DNA of 64,000 nucleotides from Mycobacterium marinum. Lineage in GTDB: Bacteria; Actinomycetota; Actinomycetes; Mycobacteriales; Mycobacteriaceae. The DNA is taken from NCBI RefSeq assembly GCF_003391395.1, contig NZ_CP024190.1, positions 4,588,001 through 4,652,000 of the forward strand, in the 5' to 3' direction. The notes below the pieces were generated by a model. That model searched no databases. It worked only from the letters and a program-made list of their open reading frames with translations, and was not told the origin of the DNA. Below are positions 8,803 through 17,376 of the stretch, one piece after another. The translations under genes were made by a program, and so were the position numbers. The first letter of the stretch is position 1; each line of letters begins with the position of its first letter.

Positions 8803-9305
8803 TTCGCCTCCTCACTGGGCCGTTTCTGCACGAGTGTGGTCCGCACCGCGCGAGCGACGACATCGCCGTGCTGGTTGCGGCCAGTGTGTTCGAGGGTGAC
8901 GATGCCTTCTCCGGGCCGGCTTTTCGACTCACGCTTGCCGGCGCAGACCGTCTCGGCGTACAGGGTGTCGCCGTGAAAGACCGGCTTGGGGAAAGACACC
9001 TCGGAGAAGCCGAGATTGGCCACAATGGTGCCCAGCGTCAGCTGGGCGACCGACAACCCCACCAGCGTTGACAGAGTGAACATCGAGTTCACCAGCCGCT
9101 CACCCCGGAAACCCGGCTGCTCGGCGGCCCAGGCCGCGTCCAGATGCAGCGACTGGGTGTTCATCGTCAGCGTGGTGAACAAGACGTTGTCCGCCTCGGT
9201 GACCGTACGGCCGGGCCGGTGCAGATATGTCGTACCGATCTCGAACTCTTCAAACCACAAGCCGCGCTGCACAACCGACTTGCCGGCGGGCGCCTGCTCG
9301 CTCAC
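8799..9305 (-). CDS. MaoC-like (R)-specific enoyl-CoA hydratase
   Basis: A 168-residue hot-dog-fold hydratase (Rv2499c counterpart). In the operon it is placed to hydrate 3-methylglutaconyl-CoA to HMG-CoA, and by analogy itaconyl-CoA to citramalyl-CoA, feeding the CitE-like lyase encoded next. Visible features are a GRTVTEADNVLFTTLTMN segment near the N-terminus, resembling the MaoC catalytic Asp/His region (here Asp with Asn), and a central SMFTLSTLVGLS helix. It overlaps fadE19 and the citE-like gene by four bases each, so all three are probably translated together. The substrate is inferred from neighbours. Confidence 0.85.
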   Translation of the reverse strand: MSEQAPAGKSVVQRGLWFEEFEIGTTYLHRPGRTVTEADNVLFTTLTMNTQSLHLDAAWAAEQPGFRGERLVNSMFTLSTLVGLSVAQLTLGTIVANLGFSEVSFPKPVFHGDTLYAETVCAGKRESKSRPGEGIVTLEHTGRNQHGDVVARAVRTTLVQKRPSEEAK

Positions 9306-10468
9306 GACAGGCCCAGTGAACGGGCGATGAGCATCAGCTGCACCTCGGTGGTGCCCTCGCCGATCTCGAGGATCTTGCTGTCGCGATAGTGACGGGCCAC
9401 CGGGTACTCGTTCATGAAGCCGTAGCCGCCGTGGACCTGCGTCGCATCGCGGGCGTTGTCCATCGCCGCCTCCGAGGAGATCATCTTGGCGATCGCCGCC
9501 TCCTTCTTGAAGGGCTTGCCCGCCAACATCTTTGCGGCAGCCTCGTAGTACGCGGTGCGGGCCACGTGCGCCCGAGCTTCCATGCGCGCGATCTTGAAGC
9601 TGATCGCCTGATAGGAACCGATCGGCTGGCCGAAGGACTGACGTTCCTTGGCATACTTGACGCTTTCGTCGACACAGCCCTGAGCGACACCTGTCGCCAA
9701 GGCAGCGATCGCGATTCGGCCCTCGTCGAGGATGGATAGGAAATTCGCGTAGCCCTTGCCGCGGATTCCGAGCAGATTCTCTTCCGGCACGCGCGCGTCA
9801 TCGAAGCTCAGCGGGTGGGTGTCCGACGCGTTCCAGCCGACCTTGTTGTAGACCGGTTCCACGATGAATCCCGGCGTGCCGCTGGGCACGATGATCGTCG
9901 AGATCTCCTTCTTGCCGTCGGCGATGTTCCCCGTGACGGCGGTGATGGTGACCAATGAGGTGATTTCGGTGCCCGAGTTGGTGATGAACTGCTTGCTGCC
10001 GTTGACGATCCATTCGCCGCCGTCGAGGCGTGCGGTGGTGCGGGTGCTGCCGGCGTCCGAGCCCGCGCCAGGCTCGGTGAGCCCGAAACCGGCCAGCGCA
10101 CGCCCGGCCAGCAGATCCGGCAACCACTTGCTCTTCTGTTCCTCGTTGCCGAATCGGTAGATCGGCATGGCGCCCAGACCCACACCCGCTTCCAGGGTGA
10201 TCGCCACCGACTGGTCAACCTTGCCGAGCTCCTCGAGCGCCAGGGCTAGCGCGAAGTAGTCCCCGCCCATTCCCCCGTATTCTTCGGGGAACGGCAGGCC
10301 GAACAACCCCATCTCACCCATCTTGGCCACGACTTCGTAGGGAAAGCTATGTTCCTCATCGTGTTTGGCCGATACCGGCGCAACCACCGACCGCGCGAAG
10401 TCGGCCACCGTGTCGCGCAGATCCTGATATTCCTTGGGTAATGTTCCTGCGGAGATCGCTGTCGTCAT
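9302..10468 (-). CDS. fadE19: Acyl-CoA dehydrogenase FadE19 (probable isovaleryl-CoA dehydrogenase)
   Basis: A 388-residue FAD-dependent acyl-CoA dehydrogenase (Rv2500c counterpart) that would oxidise isovaleryl-CoA to 3-methylcrotonyl-CoA, passing electrons to ETF. Typical signatures: GLTEPGAGSDAGSTRTTA for substrate and FAD binding, DATQVHGGYGFMNEYPVAR, and the C-terminal ILEIGEGTTEVQLMLIAR. Length is normal. Placement between the keto acid dehydrogenase and the methylcrotonyl-CoA carboxylase genes supports the branched-chain substrate. It starts six bases after the accA1 stop. Confidence 0.93.
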   Translation of the reverse strand: MTTAISAGTLPKEYQDLRDTVADFARSVVAPVSAKHDEEHSFPYEVVAKMGEMGLFGLPFPEEYGGMGGDYFALALALEELGKVDQSVAITLEAGVGLGAMPIYRFGNEEQKSKWLPDLLAGRALAGFGLTEPGAGSDAGSTRTTARLDGGEWIVNGSKQFITNSGTEITSLVTITAVTGNIADGKKEISTIIVPSGTPGFIVEPVYNKVGWNASDTHPLSFDDARVPEENLLGIRGKGYANFLSILDEGRIAIAALATGVAQGCVDESVKYAKERQSFGQPIGSYQAISFKIARMEARAHVARTAYYEAAAKMLAGKPFKKEAAIAKMISSEAAMDNARDATQVHGGYGFMNEYPVARHYRDSKILEIGEGTTEVQLMLIARSLGLS

Positions 10469-10474
10469 GATCTT

Positions 10475-12484
10475 TCAATCCTTGCTCTCGGCTGAATCCT
10501 TGCTCTGGGCTTGTTCGGTGTCGGGGATCAACCGCGCCAACACCTGCTCGACCTTGACCTGATCGCCGACGGCCACAAGCACCTCCACTCGGCCTGAAAT
10601 CGGCGCGACCAGTGGGTGTTCCATCTTCATCGCCTCGATGATCACCACCACGTCGCCCTCGGACACCGCGGTGCCGGACTCGGCCTGCACCGCGATCACA
10701 TTGCCGGGCATCGGGCTGACGACTTCGGCCGGGCGCTCCCCCGCCGCACGGTGGATCTTGTGCTCCTCGGCCTCGCGAATGTGCCAGGTCCCGCGACCGT
10801 CGGCGATCCACAGGTGCCGCTCCGCCTCCGCCCATCGGTAGTCGCGACGCAGGCCATCCACCGTCACGCTCATCACGCCGGTCGCGAGCTGCACACTCGC
10901 TGAAAGCATCTCGCCATCGCCGACCTGGACCTGGGCCCCCTCCGGCAGACCGAACACCGATACCGTCTCGGTCCGCAACCGGGTCTGCATCGCGGTGCGC
11001 ACCGGTGCCGTTACCCCACCGACACGCCACCCACTGGGCGCGCCCCAGAGACTGCCGGCGGCGCGGCGCGATAGCGCATGTTGGACATACAGGCCGGCAG
11101 CGGCGAACACATCATCGGGTGCCGCCAACGGCACGAAATCGGCCAGGCGTTCGTCCAGCAACGCGGTGTCGAGGTCTCCCGCCCGCACGCGCTCGTCAGC
11201 CAGCAGAAAACGCAGGAACTCAACATTGGTCTGCACACCCAGGATCGCGGTGTGGGCCAGCGCCCGGTCGAGCCGCTCCAACGCCTGCTCACGGTTGGCT
11301 CCGTGCGCGATCACCTTGGAGAGCATCGGGTCGTAGTCGCTGCCCACCACGGTGTCGGCCAGCAGCGACGAGTCCACCCGGATACCTGTGCCGCTCGGTT
11401 CGGCCACCTGCAGCACCCGGCCACCGGTGGGCAGGAATCCCCGTGCGGGGTCCTCCGCGTACACCCGTGCCTCGATCGCGTGCCCATTTAGCTCGATGTC
11501 GTCTTGGGCAAACCCGAGCTTTTCGCCGGCGGCCACCCGCAGCTGCCACTCGACCAGGTCTAGCCCGGTCACCGCCTCGGTGACCGGATGTTCCACCTGC
11601 AGTCGGGTGTTCATCTCCATGAAGAAGAACTCATCCGGGCGATCTCCCGACACGATGAATTCCACGGTGCCGGCTCCGACGTAGTCGACGCTGCGGGCGG
11701 TGTTACACGCCGCGGCTCCGATCCGCGCCCGGGTTGGGGCGTCCAGCAGTGGCGACGGCGCCTCCTCGATGACTTTCTGGTGGCGCCGTTGCAGGCTGCA
11801 CTCGCGCTCGCCGAGGTGCACCACGTTGCCGTGCGTGTCGGCAAGCACCTGCACCTCGATGTGCCTGGGACGCAACACGAACCGCTCCAGAAACAGGGTG
11901 TCGTCACCGAACGCGGATGCCGCTTCCCGCCGCGCGCTGACCAGCGCCTCACGCAGCCGCGCCGGCTCCTCCACCATGCGCATGCCCTTGCCACCGCCGC
12001 CGGCCGAGGGCTTGACCAGCACCGGGTATCCGACCTCGTCGGCTGCGGCGATCAGGTCATCGTCGGTCAGTCCGGGTCGCGCGATGCCCGGCACCACCGG
12101 AACGTCGAAGGCGCTGACCGCGTTCTTGGCGGCGATCTTGTCGCCCATCACCTCGATCGCGCCCGCGGGTGGCCCCAGGAAGACCACCCCGGCGCGATCA
12201 CATGCCGCGGCGAATTCGGCGTTCTCGGAAAGAAACCCGTAGCCCGGGTGGATCGCCTGGGCCCCGGTGCGTACCGCCGCATCGATCACCTTGCCGATGT
12301 CGAGGTAACTCTCCCGCGCCGCGGCGGGACCCAGCCGCACCGCGGTGTCGGCCTCGATCACGTGCCGGGCCCGGGCGTCGGCGTCGCTGTACACGGCAAC
12401 CGAGCGGATCCCCAGCCGCCGCAGGGTGCGGATCACTCGCACCGCGATCTCGCCGCGGTTGGCCACTAAGACGGTGTCAAACAT
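10475..12484 (-). CDS. accA1: Methylcrotonyl-CoA carboxylase alpha subunit (biotin carboxylase + BCCP)
   Basis: A 669-residue biotin-dependent carboxylase alpha chain (Rv2501c counterpart). With AccD1 it forms the 3-methylcrotonyl-CoA carboxylase of leucine catabolism. Domains in order: biotin carboxylase (about 1-450; VANRGEIAVRVIRT start, ATP-binding KPSAGGGGKGMRMV, FMEMNTRLQVEH), a linker, then a biotin carboxyl carrier domain with the biotinylated lysine in EAMKMEHP (Lys620). The tail is charged (QSKDSAESKD). Length is slightly above the usual 654. The gene lies three bases after the accD1 stop. Confidence 0.95.
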   Translation of the reverse strand: MFDTVLVANRGEIAVRVIRTLRRLGIRSVAVYSDADARARHVIEADTAVRLGPAAARESYLDIGKVIDAAVRTGAQAIHPGYGFLSENAEFAAACDRAGVVFLGPPAGAIEVMGDKIAAKNAVSAFDVPVVPGIARPGLTDDDLIAAADEVGYPVLVKPSAGGGGKGMRMVEEPARLREALVSARREAASAFGDDTLFLERFVLRPRHIEVQVLADTHGNVVHLGERECSLQRRHQKVIEEAPSPLLDAPTRARIGAAACNTARSVDYVGAGTVEFIVSGDRPDEFFFMEMNTRLQVEHPVTEAVTGLDLVEWQLRVAAGEKLGFAQDDIELNGHAIEARVYAEDPARGFLPTGGRVLQVAEPSGTGIRVDSSLLADTVVGSDYDPMLSKVIAHGANREQALERLDRALAHTAILGVQTNVEFLRFLLADERVRAGDLDTALLDERLADFVPLAAPDDVFAAAGLYVQHALSRRAAGSLWGAPSGWRVGGVTAPVRTAMQTRLRTETVSVFGLPEGAQVQVGDGEMLSASVQLATGVMSVTVDGLRRDYRWAEAERHLWIADGRGTWHIREAEEHKIHRAAGERPAEVVSPMPGNVIAVQAESGTAVSEGDVVVIIEAMKMEHPLVAPISGRVEVLVAVGDQVKVEQVLARLIPDTEQAQSKDSAESKD

Positions 12485-12487
12485 GAG

Positions 12488-14068
12488 TCACATCCGGAAG
12501 ACGCCGTAGGAGACCGATTCCAGGGGTGCGTGAGAACACACCGACAGAGCAAGTCCGACAACGGTTCTCGTGTCGGCCGGGTCGATGATGCCGTCATCCC
12601 ATAGGCGTGCGGTCGAATAATAAGGATTGCCCTGGTTCTCGTACTGCTCGCGGATGGGCGCCTTGAACTGCTCTTCCTCGTCGGACGACCAAGGCTTGCC
12701 GGACGCGGAAAGTTGCTCGCCACGCACGGTGGCCAGCACCGAGGCAGCCTGCTCGCCGCCCATCACCGAAATCCGCGCGTTCGGCCACATCCACATGAAG
12801 CGCGGCGAGTACGCCCGCCCACACATCGAATAGTTACCCGCCCCATAGGATCCGCCGATCACCACGGTCAGCTTCGGCACCCGGGCGCAGGCCACGGCGG
12901 TGACCATCTTTGCGCCGTGTTTGGCGATGCCCCCCGCTTCATAGTCGCGGCCGACCATGAAGCCCGCGATATTCTGCAGGAACAGCAGGGGGGTCTTGCG
13001 TTTGTCGCACAGCTCGATGAAGTGCGCTCCCTTGACCGCAGATTCGCTGAACAGGACGCCATTGTTGGCAATGATGCCGACCGGATGTCCGTGGATGCGC
13101 GCGAACCCCGTCACCAGCGACTTGCCGTAATTGGCTTTGAACTCGCTGAATTCGCCGCCGTCGATCAGCCGCACGATGACGTCGTGCACGTCGTAGGGCA
13201 CCCGCGGATCCGGGGGCACGACGTCATAGAGCTCGGTCTGAGCGTGCTTGGGTTCAACGGATGGGCCGATCTCCCATTGCGCGGGTTCCCGTGGGCCGAA
13301 GGTGGCCGCGATCGCACGCACGATCCGCAGCGCGTCTTCGTCATCGTCGGCCAGATGATCGGTGACGCCGGATACCCGCGAGTGCAGGTCGCCGCCGCCG
13401 AGTTCCTCGGCCGTGACGATCTCGCCGGTGGCCGCCTTGACCAAAGGTGGGCCGCCCAGAAAGATCGTGCCCTGCTCGCGGACAATGACGGCTTCGTCGC
13501 TCATCGCCGGCACGTAGGCGCCGCCGGCCGTGCACGAACCAAGTACCGCGGCCACTTGCGGAATCCCCTTGGCGCTCATGGTCGCCTGGTTGTAGAAGAT
13601 CCGTCCGAAGTGTTCGCGGTCCGGGAAAACCTCATCCTGGTGGGGCAGGAATGCCCCGCCGGAGTCGACCAGGTAGATGCACGGCAGCAGGTTCTGCAGT
13701 GCGACTTCCTGAGCACGCAGGTGCTTTTTCACCGTCATCGGGTAGTAGGTGCCGCCCTTGACCGTCGCGTCGTTGGCGACGATGACGCACTCCCGCCCGG
13801 AGACCCGGCCGATCCCGGTAATGATCCCCGCGCCCGGAGATTCGTCGCCGTACATGCCGTTCGCCGCCAGCGCGGCCAACTCCAGAAAAGGGCTGCCCGG
13901 GTCCAGCAAGCGATAAACCCGCTCGCGCGGCAACAGCTTGCCGCGACCGACATGGCGTTCGCGGGCACGTTCATTGCCCCCCAGGGCCGCAGCCGCAAGC
14001 TTGGTGTTCAATTCGGCGACCAGCCGGCGATGCTCGTCGGCAAATGATGGCGCGGCGATGGTTGTCAC
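12488..14068 (-). CDS. accD1: Methylcrotonyl-CoA carboxylase beta subunit (carboxyltransferase)
   Basis: A 526-residue carboxyltransferase (Rv2502c counterpart), partner of AccA1. It transfers CO2 from carboxybiotin to the gamma carbon of 3-methylcrotonyl-CoA. Two crotonase-like halves are visible. The N-terminal half has GKLLPRERVYRLLDPGSPFL and LGSCTAGGAYVPAMSDE; the C-terminal half has GIIANNGVLFSESAVKGAHF, FLQNIAGFMVGRDYEAGG and GGSYGAGNYSMCGRAY, typical of methylcrotonyl-type rather than acetyl/propionyl-type subunits. The start overlaps the scoB stop by four bases. Confidence 0.95.
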   Translation of the reverse strand: MTTIAAPSFADEHRRLVAELNTKLAAAALGGNERARERHVGRGKLLPRERVYRLLDPGSPFLELAALAANGMYGDESPGAGIITGIGRVSGRECVIVANDATVKGGTYYPMTVKKHLRAQEVALQNLLPCIYLVDSGGAFLPHQDEVFPDREHFGRIFYNQATMSAKGIPQVAAVLGSCTAGGAYVPAMSDEAVIVREQGTIFLGGPPLVKAATGEIVTAEELGGGDLHSRVSGVTDHLADDDEDALRIVRAIAATFGPREPAQWEIGPSVEPKHAQTELYDVVPPDPRVPYDVHDVIVRLIDGGEFSEFKANYGKSLVTGFARIHGHPVGIIANNGVLFSESAVKGAHFIELCDKRKTPLLFLQNIAGFMVGRDYEAGGIAKHGAKMVTAVACARVPKLTVVIGGSYGAGNYSMCGRAYSPRFMWMWPNARISVMGGEQAASVLATVRGEQLSASGKPWSSDEEEQFKAPIREQYENQGNPYYSTARLWDDGIIDPADTRTVVGLALSVCSHAPLESVSYGVFRM

Positions 14069-14712
14069 CGGGCGACCAGATCATCGAGCACAAGGGGCGG
14101 TTGGGTTTTCGCGACAACTTCCTCCACCGAGACATCCGGTGCGGTCTCGATCAGGTGCAGGCCGTCGTGGCAAACGTCGATGACCGCGAGTTCGGTCACG
14201 ATCCGGTTGACGCAACCCACCCCGGTCAGCGGCAACGTACATCTCTCCAGGATCTTCGGGCTGCCGTCCTTGGCGGCGTGCTCCATCATCACGATCACCT
14301 TGCGCGCGCCGTGCACCAAGTCCATCGCGCCGCCCATTCCTTTGACCATCTTGCCCGGGATCATCCAGTTGGCCAGATCGCCACTCACCGAAACCTGCAT
14401 GGCCCCAAGCACCGCGACGTCCAAGTGGCCGCCCCGGATGATTCCGAACGAGGTGGACGAGCCGAAGAACGCCGCACCGGGCAGCGTGGTCACCGTCTCT
14501 TTGCCCGCATTGATCAGATCGGCGTCGAGTTCCTCGCGAATGGGATAGGGGCCGACACCCAGGATTCCGTTCTCCGAGTGCAGGACAACGGTGACGCCCT
14601 CGGGAATGTGGTTGGGGATTAGCGTGGGCATTCCGATACCGAGATTGATGTACTGCCCGTCCTCGAATTCGGTGGCCACCCGTGCGGCCATGCCGTCTCT
14701 GCTCCAGCTCAT
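14065..14712 (-). CDS. scoB: Succinyl-CoA:3-ketoacid CoA-transferase subunit B
   Basis: A 215-residue beta subunit of a class I CoA-transferase (Rv2503c counterpart). With ScoA it moves CoA between succinyl-CoA and acetoacetate, so acetoacetate from HMG-CoA cleavage can be used; itaconate has also been suggested as an acceptor. The subunit's catalytic glutamate lies in LHSENGILGVG; other family motifs are YINLGIGMPTLIPNHIPEG and GGHLDVAVLGAMQV. The ATG at 14712 is preceded by GAGGAGGAGC, a Shine-Dalgarno supplied by the MIRU element upstream. The frame is open further upstream, but that stretch is antisense to scoA and is not used. Confidence 0.93.
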   Translation of the reverse strand: MSWSRDGMAARVATEFEDGQYINLGIGMPTLIPNHIPEGVTVVLHSENGILGVGPYPIREELDADLINAGKETVTTLPGAAFFGSSTSFGIIRGGHLDVAVLGAMQVSVSGDLANWMIPGKMVKGMGGAMDLVHGARKVIVMMEHAAKDGSPKILERCTLPLTGVGCVNRIVTELAVIDVCHDGLHLIETAPDVSVEEVVAKTQPPLVLDDLVAR

Positions 14713-14763
14713 CTGGCGCCGCTCCTCCTCATCGCTTCGCTCTGCATCGTCGCCAGCGGGTTC
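14711..14763 (-). repeat. MIRU-type interspersed repeat between scoA and scoB
   Basis: On the minus strand the sequence after the scoA stop reads ...CGACGATGCAGAGCGAAG, then CGATGAGGAGGAGCGGCGCC and the scoB ATG. This is the characteristic core of the mycobacterial interspersed repetitive unit known from the senX3-regX3 intergenic region. As in other MIRUs the element starts with a TGA overlapping the upstream stop and supplies a strong GAGGAGGAG ribosome-binding site next to the downstream start. One copy of about 50 bases is present. Confidence 0.8.
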
Positions 14764-15508
14764 ACGGCCGCACCGTCTCTTTCTCGATCCGCTTGATGGG
14801 ATTGGGCACATGCACCACCCGCTGCACGAACACGCCCGGGGTGTGGACTGTGGCCGGGTCGATCTCGCCGGGCTCGACAAGATGCTCGACCTCAGCAATC
14901 GTGATCCGGCCCGCCGGAGCGCACTCGGGGTTGAAGTTCGCCGCAGAGTAGCGATACAGAAGATTGCCGTGCCGGTCCCCCTTCCACGCATGAACCAGCG
15001 CGAAATCGGTGCGGATCCCGCGCTCGAGAACGTAAGTAACGCCATCGAATTCGCGAGTCTCCTTGGGAGGAGACACCACCGCGACCGCGCCCGAGGCGTC
15101 GTAGCGCCAGGGCAGGCCGCCGTCGGCTATCTGGGTACCAACACCGGCCGGTGTGTAGAAACCTGGGATGCCCATACCACCGGCGCGCAACCGCTCCGCC
15201 AACGTGCCCTGCGGGGTCAGTTCCACCTCGAGTTCGCCGGAAAGGAACTGACGCGCGAACTCCTTGTTCTCCCCCACATAGGAGGAAACTGTTCGGCGAA
15301 TTCTCTTGTGCTGCAATAACACACCCAGCCCGACGCCGTCGACACCGCAATTGTTCGACACCGTCTCGAGGTCAGTGACACCACTATCCACCAGCGCCGC
15401 GATCAACGCTTCCGGAATGCCGCACAGGCCGAATCCCCCGACCGCCAGCGACGCCCCATCGGTTATGTCTGCCACCGCCTCCGCGACGGTGGCCACTACC
15501 TTGTCCAT
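14762..15508 (-). CDS. scoA: Succinyl-CoA:3-ketoacid CoA-transferase subunit A
   Basis: A 248-residue alpha subunit of the CoA-transferase (Rv2504c counterpart, same length). Features: DKVVATVAEAVADITDGASLAVGGFGLCGIPEALI at the N-terminus (read as two adjoining family motifs) and SNNCGVDGVGLGVLL. It is the first gene of the tightly packed minus-strand block ending at the citE-like gene. The 120-base gap to fadD35 upstream contains a GTTAAT/ATTAAC dyad (15554-15569), a likely BkaR operator. That makes scoA the probable first cistron of a separately controlled transcript. Confidence 0.94.
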   Translation of the reverse strand: MDKVVATVAEAVADITDGASLAVGGFGLCGIPEALIAALVDSGVTDLETVSNNCGVDGVGLGVLLQHKRIRRTVSSYVGENKEFARQFLSGELEVELTPQGTLAERLRAGGMGIPGFYTPAGVGTQIADGGLPWRYDASGAVAVVSPPKETREFDGVTYVLERGIRTDFALVHAWKGDRHGNLLYRYSAANFNPECAPAGRITIAEVEHLVEPGEIDPATVHTPGVFVQRVVHVPNPIKRIEKETVRP

Positions 15509-15553
15509 TGCCGCAGAGTCTCCTCGCTATCGGCTCGGGCTGAGATTTTTTCA

Positions 15554-15569
15554 GTTAATCTTGATTAAC
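15554..15569. promoter_or_regulatory. Probable BkaR operator upstream of scoA
   Basis: GTTAATCTTGATTAAC has perfectly symmetric outer arms (GTTAATC and GATTAAC) around a two-base centre. It lies about 45 bases upstream of the scoA start. The same GTTAAT/ATTAAC arms occur in the fadD35-bkaR intergenic region, next to the gene of the TetR regulator known to control this operon in M. tuberculosis. The symmetry is seen directly; binding by BkaR is inferred. Confidence 0.65.
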
Positions 15570-15628
15570 CGAAGCTTGACAATACCACTGCCCCGCCCAG
15601 CACGTAAAGAGAGCGCGTACCCGCACGC

Positions 15629-17296
15629 TCAGTGCTGCCCACGGAGGTACTCGATCGCCTGTTGGCGCATTTCAACTTTGCGAACCTTGCCGGTCACAGT
15701 CATCGGGAACTCGTCGACGAGCCGCAAATATCGCGGGATCTTGAATTTGGCGATTTGGCCGGCGCAGTATTCGCGCAACCGGTCGGTGGTCAACTCTGGC
15801 GCCCCGGCACGCAGCTTGACCACTGCCATCAGCTCCTCGCCCATCCGCTCGTCGGGCACCCCGACAACGTGGGCGTCGACGATATCGGGATGGGAGTGGA
15901 GGAATTCCTCGATCTCACGCGGCGAAATGTTCTCCCCGCCTCGCACCACGATGTCCTTGATCCGGCCCGTGATCTGCACGTATCCGCATTCGTCCATCAG
16001 CGCCAGATCGCCGGTGTGCATCCAGCCCTCGGGGTCGATCACCTCCGCGGTCCGCTCCGGAGCCTTCCAGTACCCAGACATCACCGAGTAGCCCCGAGTA
16101 CAGAACTCACCGGCGGTGCCGCGGGGCACGATCCGACCGGTCGCCGGGTCGACCACCTTGATCTCCAGGTGCGGGCCCACCCGCCCCACCGTCGCGACGC
16201 GTCGCTCAAGGGAATCGTTGCTGCGAGTCTGGGTCGCCACCGGCGATGTCTCGGTCATGCCGTAACAGATGGAGATCCCGGCCATGTGCATCTGGTCGAT
16301 CACTTTGCGCATCACCTCGACCGGGCAGGTCGAGCCCGCCATGATGCCGGTACGCAGGCTGCTCAGGTCATAAGTCGCGAAGTCCGCCAGTCCGAGCTCG
16401 GCGATGAACATCGTCGGGACGCCGTACAGGCTGGTGCACCGTTCGGCCTGCACGGCCCGCAAAGTCGCAGCCGGGTCGAACCCAGGTGCCGGAATCACCA
16501 TGCAGGCGCCGTGGCTGGTAGCCGCCAGATTGCCCATCACCATGCCAAAGCAGTGATAGAACGGCACCGGGATACAGATGCGATCCTCGGCGGTGTATTC
16601 GAGCAGTTCACCCACCAAATAGCCGTTGTTGAGGATATTTCGATGGCTCAGCGTGACACCTTTGGGAAAGCCCGTTGTGCCAGAGGTGTACTGGATGTTG
16701 ATGGGATCGTCGGCGCTGAGTGTGGTGGCAATCTCCTGCAGCGCAACCAAATCGGCACCGGATCCGGCCAACTTCGCCCAGCCATCGCCGTCTAAGAACA
16801 CGACATCGTGCAGTTCGGGACACCCCGGCGCTACCTCCGCGAAGATCGCCGCGTAGTCCGACCCCTTGAAACCCGAAGCGGCGATCACCATCGCGACGCC
16901 GGATTGGCGCAATGCATACTCCAACTCGCGCGCCTGGTAGGCAGGATTGATCGTGACCAGGATGGCTCCGATTTCCGCGGTCGCGTATTGGACCAGCACC
17001 CACTCCCAGCGGTTTGGCGCCCAGATCCCGACCCGATCGCCACGGCCGATCCCCGCCCTCACCAAGCCCGTCGCCAATTGGCGCACGTCGGTTAGAAGCT
17101 GGGCGTAGCTCCACCGACGGCCCGAACGGACATCGACGAGGGCGTCGCGGCTTTCACACTGGGACGCGGTAGCGGCGAGATTTGCGCCGATGGTCATCTC
17201 GAGTAGGGCGGGCACGATGGGACCACGGTCATAGGAGAGCTGATTTTGGTCTGCGGCAGCGGTGGTTGCCACGGCCCCTCCGTCTATTTGCATCAC
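15629..17296 (-). CDS. fadD35: Fatty-acyl-CoA ligase FadD35
   Basis: A 555-residue adenylate-forming acyl-CoA synthetase (Rv2505c counterpart, about 547 residues). It would activate a fatty or branched-chain acid to its CoA ester. Motifs: YTSGTTGFPKGVTLSH (P-loop-like A3), YGMTETSP (A5), WMHTGDLALMDECGYVQI (A7) and GRIKDIVVRGGENI (A8), ending with the catalytic lysine in TVTGKVRKVEMR. The start is either GTG at 17296 or ATG at 17293. The divergent operator begins within six bases of the start, so repressor binding would directly cover its expression signals. The substrate is not evident from sequence; the position suggests acids of leucine catabolism. Confidence 0.92.
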   Translation of the reverse strand: MMQIDGGAVATTAAADQNQLSYDRGPIVPALLEMTIGANLAATASQCESRDALVDVRSGRRWSYAQLLTDVRQLATGLVRAGIGRGDRVGIWAPNRWEWVLVQYATAEIGAILVTINPAYQARELEYALRQSGVAMVIAASGFKGSDYAAIFAEVAPGCPELHDVVFLDGDGWAKLAGSGADLVALQEIATTLSADDPINIQYTSGTTGFPKGVTLSHRNILNNGYLVGELLEYTAEDRICIPVPFYHCFGMVMGNLAATSHGACMVIPAPGFDPAATLRAVQAERCTSLYGVPTMFIAELGLADFATYDLSSLRTGIMAGSTCPVEVMRKVIDQMHMAGISICYGMTETSPVATQTRSNDSLERRVATVGRVGPHLEIKVVDPATGRIVPRGTAGEFCTRGYSVMSGYWKAPERTAEVIDPEGWMHTGDLALMDECGYVQITGRIKDIVVRGGENISPREIEEFLHSHPDIVDAHVVGVPDERMGEELMAVVKLRAGAPELTTDRLREYCAGQIAKFKIPRYLRLVDEFPMTVTGKVRKVEMRQQAIEYLRGQH

Positions 17297-17301
17297 GCGG
17301 A

Positions 17302-17342
17302 GTTAATATCGACTAACTCGTGTTACGTTAGTGACGATTAAC
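17302..17342. promoter_or_regulatory. Divergent operator between fadD35 and bkaR
   Basis: Two related 16-base arms face each other: GTTAATATCGACTAAC at 17302-17317 and GTTAGTGACGATTAAC at 17327-17342. The ACTAAC-N9-GTTAGT centre and the outer GTTAAT/ATTAAC ends are both symmetric. The site abuts the fadD35 start and lies 35 bases before the bkaR ATG, so it could regulate both genes (autoregulation). Arms resemble the scoA-upstream dyad. Confidence 0.7.
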
Positions 17343-17376
17343 CGAAGTGTCCAGGACGAGTTGGACGGAGGCCGTC

